From Cydia pomonella (Eukaryota > Arthropoda > Insecta > Lepidoptera > Tortricidae): 64,000 bases of DNA. Each line of letters opens with the position of its first letter. The stretch's first letter is position 1. The notes under the pieces are model-generated. The model did no database searches. It had not been told where the DNA came from and saw nothing but the letters and a program-made list of their open reading frames with translations. The stretch is taken from positions 682,001 to 746,000 of the forward strand of contig NC_084703.1 in assembly GCF_033807575.1 (NCBI RefSeq). Direction: 5' to 3'. The position numbers and the translations under genes are program-made. Positions 42,095 to 52,735 of the stretch are shown piece after piece.

Positions 42095-42345
42095 TACCTG
42101 TCCGGCCTAGTGGGTAGTGACCCTGCCTATGAAGCCGATGGTCTCGGGTTCCATTCCTGGTAAGGGCATTTATTTGTGTGATGTGCACGGATATTTGTTC
42201 CTGAGTCATGGGTGTTTTCTATGTATTTATATATTATATATATCGTTGTCTAAGTACCTACAACACAAGCCTTATTGAGCTTACTGTGGGACTTAGTCAA
42301 ATTGTGTAATAATGTCCTGTAATATTTATTATTTATTTTAATATA
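42095..42345 (+). mobile_element. SINE-B, full length
   Basis: GTCCGGCCTAGTGGGTAGTG (A box), TCTCGGGTTCCATTCCTGG (B box), the TATATATCGTTGTCTAAG body and an ATTTATTATTTATTT tail. Confidence 0.88.
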
Positions 42346-42423
42346 TTTAATATTTCAGTGTCCCACGGCATTTTTGTGATTTAAAATGGGAGTGGATTAA
42401 ATTGTATGGAAGCGGGTTTTGGC

Positions 42424-42560
42424 GATGGATAGATAGATAGATAGAATACTCTTTATTGGCACACCTCAGTAAAAATATACAAGAAAAATAATATAATTGA
42501 TTAAATTTAGAGGCAGACAAGCGGTCTTATCGCTAAAAAGCGATCTCTTCCAGACAACCT
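42424..42560 (-). mobile_element. LINE 3' end (GATCGCTTTTTAGCGATAAG type)
   Basis: A GATA microsatellite (42426-42443) then TACTCTTTATTGGCACACCT and TCTTATCGCTAAAAAGCGAT, the reversed 3' UTR seen in sense near 52620-52735. Confidence 0.7.
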
Positions 42561-42702
42561 TTGGGTAGCGGAAATAGAGAAGTTAATCGAAAAAGTAGGT
42601 GTTGCTAAACCGTATGAACTCTTAATAAAGCAGTGTCTATTTAGGCCATTGTACAACTGCTGTACTTCGTACATACATACCACCAAAAACAACATATACA
42701 TT

Positions 42703-42850
42703 AAATAAATAAATAAATATTATAAGACATTATTACACAAATTGACTAAGTCCCACAGTAAGCTCAATAAGGCTTGTGTTGAGGGTACTTAGACAACGAT
42801 ATATATAATATATAAATATTTATAAATACTTAAATAAATACTTAAATACA
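42703..42850 (-). mobile_element. SINE-B body fragment
   Basis: AAATAAATAAATATTATAAG, then the reversed body to TAAATACTTAAATACATG. The head is missing. Confidence 0.75.
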
Positions 42851-43073
42851 TGACCTAAACATGTTGTTACAAAACCTTTTCAGCTTTGTCAAAGCTTTTT
42901 ATCATTGGATTAAGTGTAATTTAGCGATTCACGCGATAAGCCAGTTATCTCGAGTACCAGCACATTAACCATTACAGGCATGATTTTTACGAGAAAAATA
43001 ATGACGACACGGTTTACTGCATGACATAATTTTTGACAGTTTTATGCAAAAAAGTGTAGTGTTAAATTCAATA

Positions 43074-43343
43074 CTATGGGAGGTGGAGATAAGGAACGAA
43101 ATCTCCATGTACCAAAAAGTGTCATCAAAAAACTTTAAATAGGTGGCGCTACAATACCTAGAGTACTTGAACAAAAAAATCAACACATAGACAGCGCACT
43201 TCACTCCGTCAATAACGCCTAGGTTCTTAGCTACTCTAGCGCTACTCTGGAGATATTTGGAACTATTATTTATAGCTGACAGCTGGACACTTGCAACAGT
43301 TCTACCATAAGAGATGCCACTCCTGTTAATTCCACACTCTATA
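43074..43343 (-). repeat. C repeat, single inverted copy
   Basis: AGGTGGCGCTACAATACCTA, AACGCCTAGGTTCTTAGCTA and AATTCCACACTCTATAGC, the reverse of 38206-38480. Confidence 0.75.
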
Positions 43344-43402
43344 GCTATTTACAATGACAAAGTGTTGCAAATGTCATCAATGTCAAATTTCTTTGAAAAT
43401 AT

Positions 43403-43574
43403 GACGTTTAGTATGTTTCTTTTTTGTCGTGACATTTCTTTATTTAATAATTTTATATTTTTTGTTTTAATGTTAAGTTGACGATCTTTTAGTGAAAGCC
43501 TTTGTTTTATCCTTTTGTGTAAAATACTGTGTCTTTTTCTTTAAGAAATAAATAAATCTAATCTAATCTAATCT
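43403..43574 (+). mobile_element. LINE 3' end with TCTAATCTAATC tail
   Basis: Same 3' UTR and tail as 21461-21744, lacking that copy's first part. Confidence 0.75.
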
Positions 43575-44314
43575 ATGTCACTTTCACACTTTTTTCTGTT
43601 CAAGTTAGTGCCTCTGCCTCCATCAGGAAAAATCTCAACAGCGCGATGTACAATAAAATTGGGTACTTGACACATGTTGAATATTATAACAAAATTTAGT
43701 TAAATGGATAGAAAAAGAGCCATCCATTATGAAAAAGTTGAATTTAAAAAATTATATTGAGATTATAAAAAATACAAGGCTCCGAAGTCTCAAAAAAATT
43801 TTTTTTTTGTGTTTCAAAAATAGGAAAGAAAATGGTACCATTAGATTCCTTACATTTTATTGAAAAATAAATTGTATGACAACTTTACATATAAACTCAA
43901 TATTTCAGGGTCAAAATGGCAATTTCCTTATCCTTATATGATGTGACGTCTCATCACCTTATCATTTTGTTAGAGGCGTTTCAATCGCCGAGTGCGAGCG
44001 TCAGACTTTAACTCTCATTTCTGACCTTTGTGTTGCTTAAATGCCATGAGTCCTATATAGACATTTGATCACCAGGAAAATCAAGATCGTTTCACATTAT
44101 TTACAAAAAGCAGTCAAGTAGCCAATTCGACGCAACTTGACAGCGCCATCTGTGACATAATCCTTAGGAGTCCCTAATAAACTTGCTCTTATTTTAAAAC
44201 GACTGGCTACATTGCTCTGACCCCATTAAATCAAGAAAAATATTAACAGCGCGATGTACAATTCGCAACGCAACTAGACAGCGCCATCTATGACATAATC
44301 CTTAAACTACTTAC
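43575..44314. other. probable intron 3' of the exon, with a short duplicated segment
   Basis: CAACTTGACAGCGCCATCTG and TGACATAATCCTTA (about 44136-44166) recur in diverged form at about 44269-44305. No other feature seen. Confidence 0.4.
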
Positions 44315-44458
44315 CCGAAGGATCCTGAAGGGGCTCTCTTCGAGGAGGCAGACGTCGCCAACATTTTTGTCGATTGGAGACAACATGATTTGCAGCTCTC
44401 CTCCGGGATCGACAACCTTCGGTTGGGGCTCACGACCAGTTAAGTTCATCACCCATTC
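44315..44458 (-). CDS. internal exon of an unrecognised host gene
   Basis: On the minus strand the acceptor CTTTTTGTTTTAG precedes GAATGGGTG, and the exon ends CTTCGG before GTAAGTAG, both good consensus sites. The 144-bp exon is exactly 48 codons, symmetrical phase 0-0, open in only one frame. The peptide starts EWVMNLTGREPQPKVVDPGG and ends ESPFRILR, with acidic and hydrophobic alternation typical of a globular domain. Composition is balanced and contrasts with the AT-rich flanks. No motif identifies the protein. Neighbouring exons were not found within the window. The peptide end of the 26901-27038 exon would also join it in frame, but that exon lies downstream on the same strand, so such a join needs a rearranged order and is not supported here. 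Confidence 0.75.
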
Positions 44459-44585
44459 CTAAAACAAAAAGTGATGTTAATCATCAACAATGTATGTACA
44501 AGTATGTTTTGAAGTGAAACAATTTAAAAAGCGCCATCTACTGAGTTGGAATAAAAGATGCCAACTTCATGGAGTACTTAACTGA

Positions 44586-44755
44586 TATTTACCACCCGCT
44601 TTTTGGTGAAGGAAAATATCGTGAAAAAAACCGGACTAATCCACAATAAGCCCTAGCTTACCCTCTGACTTGGAAGGCAGTTGCTTTCGTAAAAACTAGT
44701 GTATATTATATGCCAAGCGGACCCCAGGCTCCCATGAGTACAGAAAGATAAATAA
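44586..44755 (+). mobile_element. SINE-K 3' portion
   Basis: GATATTTACCACCCGCTTTT, GGACTAATCCACAATAAGCC and ACCCCAGGCTCCCATGAG, matching the 3' part of 10335-10655. The head is missing. Confidence 0.75.
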
Positions 44756-45230
44756 TAATAGTAGTTATAATTTTGCCATAATACCATGTTGGCTTAAATT
44801 CGTGTACGTTAAATCGGTTTCGTGAACTAGTGCCTGCCTTCGCCAATTCTTGAGATTAGGTCACCGAGCGTATCAGGCTGCTTAAATGACAAGAACCCGC
44901 GGCTATACGTGCGGGGAAAAGAAAGATAACATGAAATTGATAAAAATCTCATAATAAACCGTAGGCACACTAACGTACGTCATACTTGTTGCTAAGGCAC
45001 TTTAATGTTCATTAAATAAACAAATTGAATAAAACCCCTCACAGAGCTCAACGTTTACGATAAAAATCCCCACTTACTCCATTAAGTAATACACGAGATC
45101 CGAGAAAACTTAATAAAAACAGGCTTTTACTGGAAATTGGTTAACAAGTTTAATATAAATAGTTTATGATTTTTGCATACGCACTCGTACGTTATTCACA
45201 ATAGCTAAGTATTATCTTAAAATGTATGAA
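44756..45230. other. no feature seen
   Basis: Unassigned AT-rich sequence. Confidence 0.4.
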
Positions 45231-46626
45231 GAATATTATAGTATTTTATGCAACAGTTGTATAAGAAGGGTCAAAAAAGACGAGTGGCGTGAGTTACAAT
45301 GTGAGCCGGAGCCGAAGGCGTAGGCGAACATTGTAAAGGAATACGCCACGAGAATTTTTTGACCTACTTATACAACGTTGCATACAATATTTTTCCTACG
45401 AGTCAACAAAAATAAATCTTAATGTAGGTAAACAAATTACAGCAAAAGTATATAGCCAAGACGCGCGAGCATACCTTGTTACGCGCCCGGCCCGCCCCGG
45501 GCCGCGGCCAGCCGGTCAGCGACACCTCCTCGGAACTCATGAGGCCCTGGTACTTGTTACTTGCTAAATTAATTTTTTGGACAGTTTTTCTCAATTTTGG
45601 CCACCGTATCCTACGGAGACTAACAGGCAACGCTAAGCGGTCTTCGTAGTCTATGGATGTTGCTATATTACGGGTGTCACATGCGTGTTTTTGACTTATG
45701 AAGTAATTATTTTTACTATGCAACCAAATGAATATTTTGTAAGTTGGCAGCAATGCACTTAGTTTAAAACTGTATTCGTTTTGGTTTTGTTAGGTTGGTA
45801 GACATTAATCGCAGTAACGTTATAGCGATTAAAAGCACAAGAGCTTTTATGAGGAATAGACAATATAGACTTTTCTTGAAACCTTTTATGTATGTTCTTA
45901 TATTCGTGTTAATGAATGCATAAATGACAGATAACAGTAGAGGAGTAGGAAAAATTATTTTTTAATTTAGGTTTCAAGAAAAGTCTATATTGTCTATTCC
46001 TCATAAAAGCTCTTGTGCTTTTATAAGATATAACGTTACTGCGATTAATGGCTACCAACCTAACAAAACCAAAACGAATACAGTTTTAAACTAAGTGCAT
46101 TGCTGCCAACTTACAAAATATTCATTTGGTTGCATAGTAAAAATAATTACTTCATAAGTCAAAAACACGCATGTGACACCCGTAATATAGCAACATCCAT
46201 AGACTACGAAGACCGCTTAGCGTTGCCTGTTAGTCTCCGTAGGATACGGTGGCCAAAATTGAGAAAAACTGTCGAAAAAATTAATTTAGCAAGTAACAAG
46301 TACCAGGGCCTCATGAGTTCCGAGGAGGTGTCGCTGACCGGCTGGCCGCGGCCCGGGGCGGGCCGGGCGCGTAACAAGGTATGCTCGCGCGTCTTGGCTA
46401 TATACTTTTACTGTAATTTGTTTACCTAAATTAAGATTTATTTTTGTTGACTCGTAGGAAAAATATTGTATGCAACGTTGTATAAGTAGGTCAAAAAATT
46501 CTCGTGGCGTATTCCTTTACAATGTTCGCCTACGCCTTCGGCTCCGGCTCACATTGTAACTCACGCCACTCGCCTTTTTTGACCCTTCTTATACAACTGT
46601 TGCATAAAATACTATAATAAATATTC
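45231..46626. mobile_element. 1.4-kb inverted duplication carrying an exon-like segment
   Basis: Arms of about 655 bp (45231-45883 and 45970-46626) are nearly identical inverted copies around an 86-bp spacer. Each outer end is itself a palindrome of about 150 bp (AAGGGTCAAAAAA ... TTTTTTGACC). Each arm carries the same open frame (45403-45753 minus, 46100-46429 plus) with words KHACDTRNIATSIDYEDRL and LMSSEEVSLTGWPRPGAGRA; only a few residues differ. The GC-rich part (about 46308-46378) ends at AAGGTATGC, a donor-like site, and looks like a captured host exon. No transposase is present. I do not recognise the protein. Confidence 0.85.
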
Positions 46627-46694
46627 GGGGTCAAGATACCTTAACGTACATTAAGATGCTTTTATACCCCAGATGCCTACTAACCCCATCAATA

Positions 46695-47417
46695 CGATCT
46701 GTTTATTTAGTCACCGGCAATTAATTGACGGGGTGAATATACACCGTGGGCCAATTAAACCCGACAGATTTTAACCACGCATTCCTGAGGTCATAAGGAG
46801 CAAAAAATGTTATATGAGTTTTGGCCAAATTCGCCAAAAAAAATTTTTTTTTGCCGAAAAAAAATTTTCTTTTGCGTTTTCTGCACACGACACGTTATTT
46901 ATTTTTACACCTTGGTGAAAAAAACACATTACAACGAATAAGTAATTTTTTTTATTTACAGACGAAAACTGCGAGTTTACTTTAAAACTATGTCTAAACC
47001 AAGTCACATAGTGGCAGCGTCACAGCTAAAAAGGCGTTTTTGACTAAGTTATAAAAGAAACAATTTTTCACAGAAATTGTCAGTATCTCTAAAACAAGAC
47101 CGATTTCAGAAAACATTGTATGACATTTTAGTCTCTAAATGCGGTCAAGAATACACCTTTGAAATCTGTCGGGTTTAATTGCCCCACGGTGTATAGGCCC
47201 TACTGAGCAACTTTTACTATGAAAACAACCCCGAAATCGCAAAAAAAAAAATTGTCTTCATTCATTTTGGCTGTCTGACCTTGACATTATGTACTCGTAC
47301 CTATGGAAAAGTAATGTTTTTTACGTGATTTCCGGGTTAGTCCCATACTAAAAGTTGCTCAGTATGACCTATATATTCACCCCGTAAATTATTGCAGGTG
47401 ACCAAATAAACATCCTG
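46695..47417. mobile_element. outer MITE split by a second MITE
   Basis: The outer ends GTTTATTTAGTCACCGGCAA and its inverse (TTATTGCAGGTGACCAAATA) continue past the insertion as CTGAGCAACTTTTACTATG and CATACTAAAAGTTGCTCAG. Without the inner element the outer one would be about 270 bp with arms over 90 bp. Confidence 0.75.
46742..47191. mobile_element. inner MITE with TA duplication
   Basis: CACCGTGGGCCAATTAAACC and GGTTTAATTGCCCCACGGTG pair, flanked by TA (46740-46741, 47192-47193). It is 450 bp. Interior words (GCATTCCTGAGG, AAAAATGTTATATGA) relate it to the TACAAGGTGC MITEs at 2994 and 24655, so termini and interiors have been reshuffled between families. Confidence 0.8.
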
Positions 47418-47627
47418 TATAATAAGCTATAGGACAAGCTTACGAACACTCATTTTTCGACGCAAACGACAAAAGTTTTTGAGTGCGGAATCTCGTAAAA
47501 CTGTTCGTTTTCTAGTAGTTCTAATCTTCATTCATCAATAAGTTTTAACGTCGATAAAACATTACGGTTTTATATGTTCCTACAATACCTACATACGGTT
47601 TTATACACGTGTTTTGCTGCCTTACTG
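47418..47627. other. no feature seen
   Basis: Unassigned. Confidence 0.4.
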
Positions 47628-47813
47628 TACCCCTAGTGTACATTTATTCGGTAACGAAACGTGACGTACGTTTACGTTAAGTCTCATTTTGTATAGGATT
47701 TTGAGTATCCAAAACGTCCCGCTTGATGCGCTGTTTCTTAATCCCATACAAAATGAGACTGAACGCAAACGCGTACGTCACATCTCGCTATCGAATGAAT
47801 GTACACTAGGGGT
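47628..47813. mobile_element. MITE TACCCCTAGTGTA, copy 2
   Basis: TACCCCTAGTGTACATT and AATGTACACTAGGGGT pair. The interior closely follows 39792-39980 (TAAGTCTCATTTTGTATAGG, CCAAAACGTCCCGCTTG). The flanking duplication is not clear. Confidence 0.85.
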
Positions 47814-48395
47814 TGATAATAAAATGATTAAAGTTTAAATACTCTAACAATGATGAGAGTTGGATTTCGGTTCGGCAAAGCGCATGTAACTCTCTCTACT
47901 CGCGAATATTATGGTTAATTAGGATAACGAATAAGAGAGACTAAAATTAAATTTCATGTATGAGATTAAAAGGAAATATCATATAAGAAGGTATATATGT
48001 TTATTACCCATGTACGAAGCAAAATAATACCAGATATGTTTCAAAAAATGAAAAACAAGGAAACGGGACGCATTTTAACGCGTTCTCGAACTACCGTCCA
48101 TCGTATAACAACCGCGCGGGTACGATTTCCCCGTAGCTACGCGGCTACTGTCAACGATTCTCGAATTTTCCGATCACAATCCGTTCCACTGACGTCAGAA
48201 ATAGCGAAAAGGTTACATGAAATGTGAAATTTATTCGATAACATTTCTATCAGAGACATTTCCAGACAACTATGTTATTTTCAAGGGTTGGAATATATCA
48301 CCGTTAAGTAATAAGAAAAGTTCCAGAAATTTCCTAACGCTAACAAATAGAATCATCTTGACTGTCCGCTGGTTATATTAATCCCTACAATATTT
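47814..48395. other. unassigned; one coding-like frame
   Basis: A 76-codon plus-strand frame (47997-48227) contains RTTVHRITTARVRFPRSYA, with no recognised motif or splice sites. Left uncalled. Confidence 0.3.
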
Positions 48396-49386
48396 CTTGT
48401 TCTGATCGGTCTGGCCTAATGGGTAGTGACCCTGCTTATAAAGCTGATGGTCCTGGATTCGAATGAGCATATTTGTGTGAAGAGAACGGGCATTTGTTCC
48501 TGCGCCATGGATGTTTTGTGTGTATGATCTGTTATTAATTTCTTTCCAAATTGTTTGTTTTATTGCTATTGTTTACTACTGTTAACTACCCTTTTTTTTG
48601 TTTTTTAATGGTGTGTACTTTCCGTGCTTCACGCACTTATGGCCCCGGACGACCAGCGTTGGCCGACCCAGGATAACACCATGCTGAGTTGGAACCATTT
48701 TGTTGCTAATATGTGTCATGTAATGTAATATTGTACGTTGCCTTTGTTCTCCGTCTACCTAAAACGGATTGTGCCTATGTAGCTCTCAAGTCTAAATCGC
48801 ACATGACATAAAACTTCAAGTTCCTAATTAACAACATGCCATTACAGCTTTTGAACTAAAGGATATTAAGACTAAATGGCTGTTAAGCTAATACATCGCA
48901 TTACGACTAACACGCATTAGGACAACAGCGGTATTATGACTGACTTATGTGCTCGAAACAGGCAGTGCACTGTATAGAAGAACAACGAAATGACCTATCG
49001 CCCATGAAAATTGAAGTTTAGGCAAAACGCGAGTATGTCACTTAGAGAATCAGACACGAGCTCTAAACAGGCGGTCCACTATATAGACAAACAGCGAAAT
49101 GGCCAGCAAGCTAGATAGTCTTTATGCCCTTAAGGATTGAAGTTTAGGCATAACGCGACATAGGCACAATCCGTTTTAGGCAGACAGAGAACAAAGGATA
49201 CGTTGTAATGTTATGTATAAGTTTGTTTTTGTTCCTTTTTCTATTTGTATATTTTTGCCATGAATAAACTATTTCTATTTAAGTATTTATATATTATAAT
49301 GTGCACCCACAACACAAGCCTTGTTGGCTTACCGTAGGACTTAGTCAATTAGTGTAAGAATGTCCCTATAATATTTGTTTATTTAT
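48396..49386 (+). mobile_element. SINE-B interrupted by a LINE 3' end that holds a MITE
   Basis: The SINE head is at 48396-48530 (GGTCTGGCCTAATGGGTAGT, GGATTCGAAT) and its tail at 49277-49386 (CACAACACAAGCCTTGTTGG). Between them is a LINE 3' UTR ending TGCCATGAATAAACTATTTC, which is split by a MITE at 48741-49198. The order of events is SINE first, LINE second, MITE last. Confidence 0.75.
48741..49198. mobile_element. MITE with TACGTTG flanking repeats
   Basis: CCTTTGTTCTCCGTCTACCT and AGGCAGACAGAGAACAAAGG are inverted ends, continuing as AAAACGGATTGTGCCTATGT. TACGTTG is repeated at 48734-48740 and 49199-49205. It is 458 bp. Two related internal segments (GGCAGTGCACTGTATAG / GGCGGTCCACTATATAG, each followed by GAAGTTTAGGCA) form a diverged tandem duplication. 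The 7-bp repeat could be an 8- or 9-bp hAT or Mutator duplication with a mismatch. Confidence 0.75.
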
Positions 49387-49457
49387 AATCCAAGCCATTC
49401 ATCCTATACCAGTTCCTAAAGGATAAATTTAAGAGGTCACTCGCCGTGGCTTATAAG

Positions 49458-50016
49458 CAGGGGTCGGACAAAAAGTGCGGATGACGTCAAACCACTTATA
49501 GGTGATTTCAAATAGTATTTTTGATTTTTATAAACAATTATCACTTATCATTTATCAACCTCTTTATTAAACGATATCGCCACTTGAAATGAGTAAGTAC
49601 GTTTTTGACTGACACATTGTCAATCAGATGAACAATAAATTGACTTCGTTATTGTTTAGCTATTGTATCTTCACGATTATACATATTTAGCTAAAATTTA
49701 TATTTACTAATGTATAAGAAAACGCTCTAAAATGTCATCTTTACTCGAATATTGTGGCAATCCCACAGACTTGTTCTAACTAATTTCAAATAATTATACC
49801 TTATGGTAACAAGTTTCGTGAAATTTATTTTATTCACTACATCACCCTACCACCTGTATTATTAATTCCATGGATTTATTTACGATTAGTTTGTTACTTC
49901 ATTAATACTACTTTGTTACTACATGTCACACGGAAGTTTAAATACAAACTCAAACATCATCCTGTGTGCAAGATTACGTCATTTTTACGTCATCCGCACT
50001 TTTTGTCCGACCCCTG
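49458..50016. mobile_element. non-autonomous hAT element with perfect 8-bp duplication
   Basis: CAGGGGTCGGACAAAAAGTG and CACTTTTTGTCCGACCCCTG are exact inverted ends, extending through CGGATGACGT. CTTATAAG flanks both sides (49450-49457, 50017-50024). CAGGGG ends with an 8-bp target duplication are the hAT signature. The 559-bp interior is AT-rich and non-coding. The perfect duplication suggests it is relatively young. Confidence 0.9.
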
Positions 50017-50024
50017 CTTATAAG

Positions 50025-50454
50025 TATTACGAGTAGCAACTCCCTTTATTGTAGCTTCGAGGGAAACTGACAATATTTTCGATCGATCGAAGCTCCTAGA
50101 ATAACCAGGGGGCCTGGCCTAGATAACAATAGCAGGTACATCGATAAACACCGTTCGAAAATAAAAATGTCTATCGGAATAACAAATACAATTACCAAAT
50201 ACAAATAATTTATTGATAAATGTATTGTAGATGAGCAACCACTCATAAAGACTGAATTGTTATTAGGGAAAAGTGGTTTACAAATGACTGAACTAGGATT
50301 TCCTGTGTTTCAGGCAGAAAAGGACAAAAGTATCCGTACATTTATTTCAGTTTCGATTGGGTTTTTTTTACAAGGATCTTGGCTAAGGTCTTTTAATTAT
50401 GTAAATATAGACCATAGATTCTGTAAATTTTTGGAATAATTCATAGTGTAACTT
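50025..50454. other. no supported feature
   Basis: Short frames on both strands, none recognised. Confidence 0.35.
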
Positions 50455-50600
50455 GAAGGATTTATTTATTATTTATTTATTGAAACTATATTGCACAGAC
50501 TAAAACTTATCGTACAAAAGGCGGACTTAATGTCAAAATGCATTCTCTACCAGTCAACCTTAAGGCAAAGCAGAGAGATTGTGGGTGGTGTTACTAGGTA
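50455..50600 (-). mobile_element. LINE 3' tail
   Basis: TTTATTTATTATTTATTTAT, GAAACTATATTGCACAGACT and TCTACCAGTCAACCTTAAGG. Reverse of the 3' end at 4683-4785, longer. Confidence 0.7.
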
Positions 50601-50770
50601 CTATTAACAAAAGTTTACATTAGATTACATATATTTACAAGTAGGTAACAAAATATATGATAGAAAGAATACATACAATATATATTATTCGTTGCAGATA
50701 TGGCGCCATCTACATTTATATCAGAAGACAGACACGCGACTCTTATATTAGTTCTGTTGGCCACGTGTCA

Positions 50771-51086
50771 GCGTCCTTAAGAGAAAAGGCGACGGCCGAT
50801 TCTCCATACAAACGTAGTCCCCGTTTTGCTCTCCGCATACTGACATTATGGAAAATATTTTTACATAATTTGATGTATATTAACATCAGCTATGCTTCTA
50901 CATTCGCCTTTTTTTATTATTGTAAAAATTAGAAGTGAAAAAAAGATTACATACAATTTTTTAAAAGCTCCTATCTCTTAAAATAGTTGAAAATTCTAAT
51001 AAATTTATACGTGGCATGGCCGTGGTCCATGTACAGCAAATTCTGTCAGAATATTTTCAATAAAGTTAATATCCAGAGACCACCTG
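50771..51086. mobile_element. F foldback element, copy 1
   Basis: The left arm (GACGGCCGATTCTCCATACA, TGACATTATGGAAAATATTT) and right arm (GAATATTTTCAATAAAGTTA, ATATCCAGAGACCACC) are diverged inverted copies around a center with TTTATTATTGTAAAAATTAG. Other copies: 59110-59465 and 63469-64000. Confidence 0.65.
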
Positions 51087-52037
51087 TTGTTACCTCTATC
51101 AAATTATCTTTGTTTGTTTCTGTGTATTTATTGTAAACTATGTGGGGTGTGCTATAATAGTACATTGTGCAACGAGGGGGGTAAGTGAAATTTTGGATAC
51201 GAGATAGGTAATTAAAAATTAAATTAAAATCAAAGACCCGAGTTTGCAATATTCTTGCCCCCGGAGTTACACACAATGTTTTTCATCACACTTGCGAAGA
51301 AAAAACTAAATTTTAAGCGAAATAATTCTTAAATACGGTGACATATCAAACATCGTCCGCCATTTTGTAATTTCTTGGCAGGTGAAGCATCGAAGGCACA
51401 GACCTATTCGGCATTCAGCCACGATTGAAAATTATGTAAAAATATTTTAATCGGCTGTTAAATTAATCAAATTAAATAATTTTAAACATATACAAAAATA
51501 TTAAATTATAAACGTCAGTATTTTAAAAGTAAAACTCATTTATGCTACTTGGTTTGTATAAATAAGTGACATAATTAATTAAGGAAATATTTTTTTTCAC
51601 AATCCAAACTCCCGCGGGAACAAAATAAGCCTTTGTTCTTCAGGACACCTGCATGAATTAAGATCATTTCGAGCAAGTGTGATGAAAAGAGTATTGTATT
51701 GTATCCAGAGAGGAAAATGAGGACTACGTTTGTATGAAAACTTTCGTCTTAAGTCTAGTGAAGTAAACTCCCATAAGTTAGGAAGTGGGCAATTTCTCAA
51801 ACAGTCCCCGCAACAAGTACTGTACGTGCCTCAATACGGCGGGGCTAGCATGGCATAAATAATAAGCGTTTTGGTAAGAAAAGTGATGTGTGGAGTGAGC
51901 ACTCTATGCTTGCCTATTTCTCTATGGCCTAGTCAAGATGATAATCTAACATCCACAAACCTCGAACGAAACGAAACGAAAACAAATGTATCCGGATGAC
52001 GACGCTTCGGAGAGCCACGTGACTATTTCGATGGAAG
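51087..52037. other. unassigned, with one F-type end
   Basis: ATCCAGAGAGGAAAATGAGG and TACGTTTGTATG at about 51700-51740 are an isolated F terminus. Otherwise no supported feature. Confidence 0.4.
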
Positions 52038-52097
52038 GTAGGGGCAAGGAACAGTACTACATATACCAAAAAGTGTCCGACAAAAAACCATAAATAG

Positions 52098-52735
52098 TAT
52101 AGTATAATATGTATTTTAATATACAGGGTGGGGCCTGTAACTAAAGCAAAAAATTAAAACGTAGATTCTAGTCCTCAAACTGGACAACTTTTGTGTAGCA
52201 ACTTTTTAAAATCATAAAGTTGTTAGATTATTCTTTTTTCAAACAAAGTAAATAGTATTTTCAATGTACTTAAATTGACATCGCATGTCACTCTACAGAC
52301 ATAATCAATTTCATAGTACATTGCGTGTTCAATTTAACTTTAAAATGTAACAAAATTCAAACCGCAAGTTTTTTTCAAAGTCGTCAAACAAACGTTGCGT
52401 AGTTTGAGGAGAAGAATGTACATTTTAATTTTTTGCTTTAGTTACACGCCCCACCGTGTATGTATGTAGTTGTACTTGTATTTATATCTTTTTTATTTAT
52501 ATTTGTATATGATATATTGTTTAGTTTTGTGTTTATTCTGTGCTAGACTTCTTTTATTGCATCTGGAACACCTAATGACATAACATTTTTTTTTAATTCC
52601 GCTACCTAAAGGTTGTCTGGAAGAGATCGCTTTTTAGCGATAAGACCGCCTGTTGTTTACCTCTTCTTTATGTGTTGTATTATTTGTACTGTTTCTGTAT
52701 TGAGGTGTGCAATAAAATGTATTTGTATTGTATTG
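52098..52735 (+). mobile_element. LINE 3' end (GATCGCTTTTTAGCGATAAG type) inserted in the C repeat
   Basis: The 3' UTR includes AAAGGTTGTCTGGAAGAGAT and TGAGGTGTGCAATAAAATGT and ends TTGTATTGTATTG. It is 5'-truncated, as usual for target-primed insertion, and contains a MITE (52124-52458). Confidence 0.75.
52124..52458. mobile_element. MITE CAGGGTGGGGC with TA duplication
   Basis: CAGGGTGGGGCCTGTAACTA pairs with TAGTTACACGCCCCACCGTG, and AAGCAAAAAATTAAAA pairs with TTTTAATTTTTTGCTT. TA flanks at 52122-52123 and 52459-52460. It is 335 bp, mariner-like ends. Confidence 0.85.

Noticed and set aside
47997..48227. 76-codon frame with basic residues, considered as an exon
   Set aside because: No acceptable donor or acceptor, no homologous copy in the window and no motif, so it was left uncalled.
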